Shown piece by piece: positions 57,660 to 64,000 of a stretch of 64,000 bases of DNA. The notes below the pieces were generated by a model. That model worked only from the letters and a program-made list of their open reading frames with translations. It was not told the DNA's origin and did no database searches. Numbering within the stretch: position 1 is the stretch's first letter; every line of letters begins with the position of its first letter. This DNA comes from JADLDB01 sp040755835. Lineage in GTDB: Bacteria; Myxococcota; Myxococcia; Myxococcales; Myxococcaceae. Where the stretch lies: contig JBFMAB010000025.1 in assembly GCA_040755835.1 (NCBI GenBank), positions 1 through 64,000 on the forward strand, read 5' to 3'. The position numbers and the translations under genes were made by a program.

Positions 57660-59842
57660 CGCGGATGGCTCCCCGTCCCGGGGGAGCGACGACGCCGCGA
57701 CGGGGCCTGGTCGCGGCAGCGCTGGGGCTGGCGCTGGCCGCCTGTTCTCACACGCCGCCGACGCCCGACGCGCTCGAGGTGGACGACTTGAGCATCGAGG
57801 GCACGAAGGCGCTCAAGGAGAGCGCCATCAAGGAGCGCATCCTCACCGGCGAGTCGTCGTGGCTGCCGTGGTGGGTGCCGTTCCTCGGGCGGACCGAGTG
57901 GTTCGACGAGTCCGCGTGGCAGGCCGACCTCCGGCGCATCACCCGGTACTACGAGGCCAACGGCTACTACCAGGCGCGCATCCTCGACGAGCAGGTGAAC
58001 CCCAGCGGCCCGGGGCACGTGAAGCTGCTGGTGAAGGTGGAGGAAGGCGAGCCGGCGCGCGTCGCGTCGCTCACCTACACGGGCCTCGAGGCGATGCCCG
58101 CGGAGCATCAGGAGACGGCGACGACGCGGCTGCCGCTGCGCGAAGGCCTCATCTTCCTCGAGGAGGACTGGCAGAACACCAAGGCGGTGCTGGCCGCGCG
58201 GCTGCGCGAGTTGGGCTACGCGGAGGTGGTGGTGACGGGCGAGGCGCTGGTGGACGCGCGGGCCGCGAAGGTGGACGTCACCCTCGAGGTGCAGCCGGGC
58301 CCCCGCTACAAGTTCGGGCAGATGTTCGTGGCGACGGACCCCGGCGCGCAGGTGCCGCCGAAGCTCATCGCCTTCGTCGCCTCGCCCGAGGTGCCGCCCG
58401 GCGACTGGTACAGCGAGTCGGCGCTGGCGAACGCGCAGGCGCGCATCTTCCAGATGGGCGTCTTCGCCGGCGTGAAGGTGACGCGAGGGGTACCCAACCG
58501 CGAGGCGGGCACGGTGCCCACCGTCATCGACGTGAAGGAGGCGCCGTTCCGCAGCGTGCGCCTCGGCGGCGGCGCCAGCCTCGACATGATTCGCAACGAG
58601 GTGCGCTTCATCGGCGAGTTCACCCACCGCAACCTCGGCCTCGCGAAGCTCTTCAACCGGGACTACCTGCTCGACAAGCTGTCGGTGAAGGGGAAGCTCG
58701 GCTGGGCTTTCCTGCCCAACGTCTTCGCGGTCGCGGCGGGCAGCGACACGGCGAAGAACGGCCCCATCTTCCGGGTGCTGACGGAGTACCAGGTGCCGCG
58801 CGCCTTCGGCCTGCGCACGGTGGACTTCACCAGCGCGCTCGACCTCCAGCGGACGCTGGACGTGACGTACGACTACATCGGCGGCGAGTGGAAGCTGGGC
58901 TTCATCTGGCGGCCGCTCGTCAACCTCACCGTCTTCCCGTCGGCGAACCTCGACGTGTACTTCCTGTCGGCGAAGGTGTCGGTGCGCGACAACGTGCCGC
59001 CGGCGGTGCTGGGCTGCCCGCTGGCGCCCGAGGCCTGCGTCACCACCTTCCTCGACGTGCTGGTGGAGTGGGACAAGCGCGACAACAAGCTGGAGCCGCG
59101 CGACGGCTACTACGCGGGCGTCACCTTCGACGGCGGGCTGGCGCGCACCGACGTGGTGCGGCCATTCCTCAAGGTGGTGCCCGAGCTGCGCGGCTACCTG
59201 TCCTTCGGCGAGGAGAAGCGCGTCACGCTGGCGGGCAAGGTGCGCCTGGGCACGCTCATCGCGGCGGAGGACAACACGCCCGCGCTGCTGCGCTTCTTCT
59301 CGGGCGGCTCGTACATGCGCGGCTTCAACCAGCGCCGCCTGTCGCCGCTCGTCGCCGTGCCGGTGAACGACCCGGACAACGACGGGCAGCTGCTCTACCA
59401 GCAGAGCCCCAACCCCAACCGGCCGCTCACCGGCCCCGAGACGCTGCCCATCGGCGGCAACTCGCTGCTCGAGGCGTCCTTCGAGGTGCGGTGGAACGTG
59501 TGGGGCGACCTGGTGCTGTCCGTCTTCAACGACTGGGGCCTCGTCACCTCGAAGCCGCTGGGCGGCGCCGTCGACTTCGCGCGCTTCCTGTACACCGCCG
59601 TCGGCCTGGGCGTGCGCTACCGCACCCCGCTGGGCCCGATTCGCCTCGACGTCGCGTACCGGCTGCCCTTCCTCGGCGGCCCGCAGGAGGTGGACTCGGG
59701 CAACGTGAAGACGTTCCGCAACGACCCGGGCTGCTTCTTCGGCCTCGACAAGCCGTCGTCCTTCTCGGCGACACCGCTGGACTCCTCGGGCAGCCCGGAC
59801 AGCACCTGCGCGCTTCACATCTCCATCGGGGAGGCCTTCTGA
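57656..59842 (+). CDS. tamA: TamA-like Omp85 outer-membrane assembly protein
   Basis: 728 residues from GTG 57656, overlapping the malQ stop (GTGA); ATG 57665 is the alternative. Lipoprotein-like signal (GLVAAALGLALAACSHTP, lipobox LAAC). POTRA domains: LEVDDLSIEGTKALKESAIKERIL, VKLLVKVEEGEPARVASLTYTG, VDVTLEVQPGPRYKFGQMFV. The C-terminal barrel holds the Omp85 motif FFSGGSYMRGFNQRRLSPL (R-G-F), and GLGVRYRTPLGPIRLDVAYRL; ends ISIGEAF with terminal Phe. The pairing with a TamB-like gene two genes on supports a TamA role in inserting outer-membrane proteins. The lipid anchor is unusual for TamA. Confidence 0.82.
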   Translation: MTRMAPRPGGATTPRRGLVAAALGLALAACSHTPPTPDALEVDDLSIEGTKALKESAIKERILTGESSWLPWWVPFLGRTEWFDESAWQADLRRITRYYEANGYYQARILDEQVNPSGPGHVKLLVKVEEGEPARVASLTYTGLEAMPAEHQETATTRLPLREGLIFLEEDWQNTKAVLAARLRELGYAEVVVTGEALVDARAAKVDVTLEVQPGPRYKFGQMFVATDPGAQVPPKLIAFVASPEVPPGDWYSESALANAQARIFQMGVFAGVKVTRGVPNREAGTVPTVIDVKEAPFRSVRLGGGASLDMIRNEVRFIGEFTHRNLGLAKLFNRDYLLDKLSVKGKLGWAFLPNVFAVAAGSDTAKNGPIFRVLTEYQVPRAFGLRTVDFTSALDLQRTLDVTYDYIGGEWKLGFIWRPLVNLTVFPSANLDVYFLSAKVSVRDNVPPAVLGCPLAPEACVTTFLDVLVEWDKRDNKLEPRDGYYAGVTFDGGLARTDVVRPFLKVVPELRGYLSFGEEKRVTLAGKVRLGTLIAAEDNTPALLRFFSGGSYMRGFNQRRLSPLVAVPVNDPDNDGQLLYQQSPNPNRPLTGPETLPIGGNSLLEASFEVRWNVWGDLVLSVFNDWGLVTSKPLGGAVDFARFLYTAVGLGVRYRTPLGPIRLDVAYRLPFLGGPQEVDSGNVKTFRNDPGCFFGLDKPSSFSATPLDSSGSPDSTCALHISIGEAF

Positions 59843-59844
59843 CG

Positions 59845-60483
59845 ATGGGGACGTTCGGTTCACCGAAGGGGCGGGTACCCACCGTGTTCATCAACCTGGC
59901 GTTCATCGCGCCGCTCGCCGCGCTCTGGTTCGCCCGGTCCGAGCCGGAAGCGCCGGGAGCGGTTCCGGCCCTGGCTGTCTCAGCGACCGACGTCCCGTCG
60001 AGCGGCGCTCCCCCACGAGCTCCGGCCGACGCCGAGGCTGCGCTGGTGGTCGCCGCGTCCCGAGCTGCAGCACCCGAGCGCGCTTTCGTGCAGCCCCCAG
60101 CCGACTGGCGGGCGAAGTGGGCCAGCGTTCCGCTCGACGAAACGGGCCAATCCATCAAGGGAAAGGGTCGCCAGACCGCCTTCAACCAGGCGCTCCACGC
60201 CGCCATCCGAGATGACCTGCTGCGTCGTCTCCAGCAATACCCACCGAAGGTAGAGCAGATTGTGAAGGTGGAGCTCTTCGTCGAGGCGAACACCAGCGGT
60301 TACGACGTCCTCGGCGCTGAAGTGCAGCCCGGCGCCGGCCTCGTCGAGGACGCGGCGCGGTGCTTCGAGCTCGCCTGGGAGACGCGGCTCGAAAGAGCGG
60401 ACGCTGGCACCACCGCCGGCGACTTGTTCCATGTCAGCTACCCCATCCTCCTGAGGGTCCGCGGGGAGGACCGGGCGCCATGA
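59845..60483 (+). CDS. Hypothetical membrane-anchored protein between tamA and tamB
   Basis: 212 residues from ATG 59845, 2 bp after the TamA-like stop. One N-terminal membrane segment (VFINLAFIAPLAALWFARSE), then an Ala/Pro-rich periplasmic linker and a folded domain of about 110 residues (TAFNQALHAAIRDDLLRRLQQYPPKVEQIVKVELFVEANTSGYDVLGAEV) that recalls TonB-C or energy-transducer-like architecture, without convincing homology. Its TGA overlaps the tamB ATG. The position suggests a link between inner membrane and the TamA/TamB path. Confidence 0.65.
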   Translation: MGTFGSPKGRVPTVFINLAFIAPLAALWFARSEPEAPGAVPALAVSATDVPSSGAPPRAPADAEAALVVAASRAAAPERAFVQPPADWRAKWASVPLDETGQSIKGKGRQTAFNQALHAAIRDDLLRRLQQYPPKVEQIVKVELFVEANTSGYDVLGAEVQPGAGLVEDAARCFELAWETRLERADAGTTAGDLFHVSYPILLRVRGEDRAP

Positions 60484-63400
60484 AGGACACCCGCCAGGTG
60501 CTGCGCCGCCGCGCCCGCCGCGTCCTCGCGGCGCTGGCCGCGTCGCTCGTCCTCATCCTTCTGGCGCCGGCCGGCGGCTGGCTGTGGCTCCAGTCGGACG
60601 GCGGGCGGGCGTGGCTGCGCGGGCAGGTGACGGCCGCGGTGGAGGACAGCCTCGCGGGCACGCTGGAGTTCGAGCGCCTCGACCTCGAGGGCAACGTGCT
60701 GCGCCTCACCGGCCTCAAGCTGTACACGCCCGAGGGCGAGTTGGTGGCCGAGGTGGCGTCGGTGACGGCGGAGCTGTCGCTGTCCGCGCTGGCGCGGCAG
60801 GTGGTGGACCTGCGCCGCGTCGAGTTGGAGGCGCCGCGCCTGTACCTGAAGCAGGACGAGCGCGGCCTCAACCTCTCGCGCGCGGTGGCGGCGAAGCACC
60901 CGGCGCCGCCGACGCCGGGCCCGTCCCAGCCCGTGCGCTGGCGCGTGAAGGTGGGCGCGCTGGCGCTCACCCACGGCGCCGTCGACGTGCAGGGCCTCGG
61001 GCCGCGCATGACGGTGGAGGGCGTAGACGTCACCGCAGACGTCGACCTGCGCCTCGACACGCTGCAGGCCGACGGCACGCTGGCCCTGAGCGCGAAGGCG
61101 ACGGCGCCGCTCGCCGCGCCGCTGGCGCTGAACGTGACGGCGTCGTCCGCGAAGGGCCCCACCGCCGCCGACGTCTCGCTGAGACTGGGAGACAGCCACG
61201 TGCGCGCCACCCTCGAGTGGCCCACGCAGGAGCTCGCGCTGCAGGAACTGGTGCTGACACCCGACACGGTAAAGGCCTTCGCGCCGCCGTGGCCGCTCCA
61301 GGTGCCGCTCTACGCCAGGGGGGCGGGCTCGCCGAGGCGCGCGCTGCTGGAGGCCCGCGCGGGCAGCGCCACCCTTGATGCCGCTGGCGCGTGGACGACG
61401 GAGCCGCTGGCCGTCGAGTCGCTGACGCTGACGCTGGAGAAGGCCGACCTCGCGGAGCTCCTGGGCGTGCAGCGGCGCTCGGTGGTGAGCGCCTCGGTGA
61501 AGGCCTCGCTCCCCGACGCGCGCGCCGAGTCGCTGACGGGCGAGGCCACCGTGTCCGCCACCTGGGAGGCGCCGGGCGTCGGCCGGCTCGCGAAGGTGGC
61601 GCTGGCCGCGAAGGCGGTGAAGGGCGCGCTGGCCATCGACGCGCTGGAGGTGGACGCGCCGGGCGTCAGGGCCAACACGCACGGCACGGTGTCGCCCACG
61701 TCCATCGACCTCGGGGGACGCTTCGAGGCGAAGGACCTCTCGCAGACGGCGAAGGTGGTGGCCGACTTCCTCGAGCTCGACCTCCCGCCCCTCGGCGGCT
61801 CGGGCGCGTTGGAACTCACCTTCACCGGCCCCACGCTGCACCCCGCGGTGAAGGCGCTGGGTCGGCTGAATACCCTGCGCGTCGCGTCGGTGGCGGCGGA
61901 GCAGGTGAAGGTGGACGCGGACCTCCCCGACGTCACGAAGCCGCTGGACACCGACATCCTCCTCGAGGCGAAGCGCGTGCAGCTGGGCGAGCGCGCGCTC
62001 GAGGAGGTGCGCCTCGACTTCATCACCCACCGCCGGCAGTGGGACGTGGACTTCACGACGAAGGGCCTCGGCGATGTCACGTTGCACGCCGTCGGCCTGC
62101 TGGACGAGGACCGCGAGGGCGTCGCGCTGTCCACCTTCGAGGTGAAGGCGTCGGACGCCGCGTGGGCGATGGAGGCGCCGACGCACGTAGCGTGGGGCGC
62201 GGCGGTGGAGGTGGAGCCGCTGACGCTGCGTGACGGGGCGCAGCGCCTCACGCTGGCAGCGAAGCTGGCGAAGCAGCGCCTCGACGCGCGCGTGGAGGCG
62301 AGGGACGTCGACCTCTCGCGGCTGCCGCGCATCATCGCGCCGCAAGACTGGGGCCTGTCAGGCACCCTGGCGCTCCGCGCGACGGCGCTGGGCAGGCTGC
62401 CGAAGCCCGACATCGACGCGACGGTGTCCGTGAGGCAGGGCGCGGCCTTTGGCGTGACGGACGTCGGCGTCGAGCTGTCCGGCAGCTGGCGAGGCCAGCG
62501 CGCGACGGCCGCGGGCCGGGTGCACACCTCGGTCGGGACGGTGGACGCGGACCTCGACGTCTCGCTGCCCGCCATCACCGACGAGAAGCCGGAGCCCTTG
62601 ACGGCGAAGGTGGTGGTGCGCGACGTCGACACCGAGCGCGTGTCGGCGCTCTTGAAGAGGCGATTGCCGGTGCGCGGCGTGCTGGGCGCCGAGTTGGCGC
62701 TGGCGGGCACCGGCGAGAAACCCGTCGCCACGCTCACGGTGGAGGCGCCCAGCCTCGACGTGTCCCTCGACGACAAGCCGCTGGAGAAGGGCGAGCGCCC
62801 GCGGCGCTTCACGCTGGACCGGCCGCGCGTCGTCGTCTCGACACGCGAGGACGCGACGCTGGGCCTGCAGCTGTCCACCTCGGCCTTCGGCGGCGTCGCG
62901 GTGGTGGACGTGGGCACCCCCTTCACGCTGTCGGGCCTGCGCGCGAAGCCGCCGTCGGCCGACGCGCTGCAGGACACCGCCGTCACCGTGGACGTCGACG
63001 TGCACGGCGTCGACCTGCACCAGTTGGACGACGCGGGCCTCATCGACGACGACGAACTGGCGGGCGCGGTGGGCCTCAAGGGCCGGCTGACGGGCACGGC
63101 GCGGCACCCACGCGGCTCGCTGGAGCTCGACCTGGCCCGACTGAAGACGCCGCCGGTGTCCGGCGTCGACGCCACCTTCACCATCACCGCGGAGGACGCG
63201 CGCACCGCGCTGGCGAGCCGCATCCAGCTGGCGGGCAAGCCCGCCGCGACGCTGGACGCGGAGGTGGCGATGCCGGTGGAGAAGCTGGACGACCTCGACG
63301 CCGCCGGCGAGGCGCCGCTGGCGCTGCGTGGCGCGCTGTACCCGCTCGAGCTCGAGCCATTGCTGCCGAAGACGGACGGCACGCAGGGCACGCGCGGCAC

Positions 63401-64000
63401 CGCCAGCGCCACGGTGGAGGTGACGGGCACGCTGGAGAATCCCCGCGCCCGCCTCACCGGCTCGGTGCAGTCGCTCACCTTCTCGAAGGTGGCGCTGGGC
63501 AGCGCGCGCTTCGAGCTGAAGTCAACCGGCACCGGGCAGGAGCTGAGCCTGGCGCTCGGCGGCCATGGCCGCGACGACTTGAAGGTAAAGGGCACCACCG
63601 GCCTCGACGTGCGCCTGAAGTCGCTGCGCCATGGCCTCGACTGGAAGCAGGCCGCGGTGGCGCTGGCGCTGGACGCGCGCGAGCTGGACCTCGCCTTCCT
63701 GTCCGGCGTGCACCCGGCGGTGCGCGTCGTCGACGGCAAGCTGACGCTGGCCGGCACGGTGAAGGGCACGCTGGGAAGCCCGGCCTTCGTGGGCGACGCC
63801 ACGTGGAAGAAGGGCCGCCTGGGCCTCTTCGGCTTCGGCGACTACCGCGACATCGACCTCGAGTTGCACGCCACCAACGACCTGGTCGACTTGAAGAAGC
63901 TGCGGCTGCGCGCCGGCGCGGGCGCGGCGTCGCTGCAGGCGAAGGCCAACCGCCTGGCCAGCGGCGCCTTCACGCTGACGGCCGACGGCACCTTCGACCG
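60480..64000 (+). CDS. tamB: TamB-like (DUF490/AsmA-like) translocation protein, 3' end outside window
   Basis: Open for 1173 codons from ATG 60480 to the right edge, with no stop. N-terminal signal anchor (RRVLAALAASLVLILLAPAGGWLWLQSDGGRAWL), then very long repetitive beta sequence typical of TamB/AsmA: LEFERLDLEGNVLRLTGLKLYTPEG, VASVTAELSLSALARQVVDLRRVELEAPRLYLKQ, and many VxAxLxGxVxG strand turns. TamB proteins bridge the periplasm and work with TamA or in lipid transport to the outer membrane. The DUF490 C-terminal domain is not included, so the length and exact family (TamB vs YhdP-like) are not fixed. Confidence 0.85.
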   Translation, partial: MKDTRQVLRRRARRVLAALAASLVLILLAPAGGWLWLQSDGGRAWLRGQVTAAVEDSLAGTLEFERLDLEGNVLRLTGLKLYTPEGELVAEVASVTAELSLSALARQVVDLRRVELEAPRLYLKQDERGLNLSRAVAAKHPAPPTPGPSQPVRWRVKVGALALTHGAVDVQGLGPRMTVEGVDVTADVDLRLDTLQADGTLALSAKATAPLAAPLALNVTASSAKGPTAADVSLRLGDSHVRATLEWPTQELALQELVLTPDTVKAFAPPWPLQVPLYARGAGSPRRALLEARAGSATLDAAGAWTTEPLAVESLTLTLEKADLAELLGVQRRSVVSASVKASLPDARAESLTGEATVSATWEAPGVGRLAKVALAAKAVKGALAIDALEVDAPGVRANTHGTVSPTSIDLGGRFEAKDLSQTAKVVADFLELDLPPLGGSGALELTFTGPTLHPAVKALGRLNTLRVASVAAEQVKVDADLPDVTKPLDTDILLEAKRVQLGERALEEVRLDFITHRRQWDVDFTTKGLGDVTLHAVGLLDEDREGVALSTFEVKASDAAWAMEAPTHVAWGAAVEVEPLTLRDGAQRLTLAAKLAKQRLDARVEARDVDLSRLPRIIAPQDWGLSGTLALRATALGRLPKPDIDATVSVRQGAAFGVTDVGVELSGSWRGQRATAAGRVHTSVGTVDADLDVSLPAITDEKPEPLTAKVVVRDVDTERVSALLKRRLPVRGVLGAELALAGTGEKPVATLTVEAPSLDVSLDDKPLEKGERPRRFTLDRPRVVVSTREDATLGLQLSTSAFGGVAVVDVGTPFTLSGLRAKPPSADALQDTAVTVDVDVHGVDLHQLDDAGLIDDDELAGAVGLKGRLTGTARHPRGSLELDLARLKTPPVSGVDATFTITAEDARTALASRIQLAGKPAATLDAEVAMPVEKLDDLDAAGEAPLALRGALYPLELEPLLPKTDGTQGTRGTASATVEVTGTLENPRARLTGSVQSLTFSKVALGSARFELKSTGTGQELSLALGGHGRDDLKVKGTTGLDVRLKSLRHGLDWKQAAVALALDARELDLAFLSGVHPAVRVVDGKLTLAGTVKGTLGSPAFVGDATWKKGRLGLFGFGDYRDIDLELHATNDLVDLKKLRLRAGAGAASLQAKANRLASGAFTLTADGTFD

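Noticed and set aside
1..64000. tRNA, rRNA, CRISPR array, IS element or prophage
   Set aside because: No tRNA cloverleaf-type TTCGA-loop patterns, no rRNA blocks, no spaced direct repeats of CRISPR type, and no transposase, integrase or phage structural motif were found in the translated sequence.

Overview
GC-rich (about 70%), gene-dense chromosomal DNA from a Gram-negative bacterium with an elaborate envelope. It has many lipoproteins with Asp-Ala-Gly-rich linkers just after the lipobox, GTG starts, ATGA/GTGA start-stop overlaps and almost pure G/C third codon positions. Together with the gene content (TTxxxxEE graspetide, VWA/thrombospondin-repeat lipoproteins, a TamA/TamB pair, PEGA proteins) this points to the Myxococcota, probably the Cystobacterineae side. 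That assignment is inference; no rRNA or tRNA gene is visible. About 50 protein genes, two decayed genes, and no insertion sequence, phage or CRISPR array were found.

Layout. 0-9.7 kb: 3' end of a RimK-type ligase, a CPA1 Na+/H+ antiporter, a HExxH protein with a beta-rich tail, an M20 peptidase, thiD, a three-gene lipoprotein/56-aa/ChaN-like operon and a membrane-anchored spermidine-synthase-like protein. 9.7-19.3 kb: GT-C-like membrane protein, thioredoxin, Tat-exported FAD oxidoreductase, CHRD lipoprotein, NUDIX, POTRA/beta-barrel protein, TerB-like protein and O-methyltransferase. 19.4-26.7 kb: aminotransferase, a hemerythrin/DUF2249/heme-copper-oxidase-like operon, and an ECF sigma factor with a coupled membrane protein, preceded by a 51-bp duplicated palindromic element. 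26.9-31.5 kb: VWA lipoprotein diverging from a bufferin (MNIO RiPP metallophore) operon bufA-bufB-bufC plus a CxxCH lipoprotein. 31.9-37.4 kb: NarL-type regulator, PTS enzyme I, a decayed DoxX-like gene, tpx, gpmA and an SDR. 37.6-41.0 kb: an FNR-type box before a beta-propeller/dihaem cytochrome lipoprotein, and a second CxxCH protein. 41.1-42.9 kb: the most striking locus, a graspetide precursor with twelve TTxxxxEE cores divergent from its ATP-grasp ligase. 42.9-52.3 kb: PEGA protein, two uncharacterised genes, LysR regulator, full-length purL, a symporter remnant and an SGNH hydrolase. 52.4-64 kb: a giant Ig-like lipoprotein, malQ, and a TamA-like/unknown/TamB-like operon running off the right edge.

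Working together: two RiPP pathways lie within 14 kb of each other, the bufferin operon (MNIO-modified Cys peptide) and the graspetide pair (ester/amide macrocycles). Several genes suggest oxygen, NO or redox adaptation (hemerythrin/DUF2249/HCO-like operon, FNR box with cytochromes, tpx). Others serve envelope biogenesis (TamA/TamB-like, BamA-like) and central metabolism (purL, gpmA, malQ, ptsI, thiD). All function calls come from motif recognition in the translated sequence, not from database searches.
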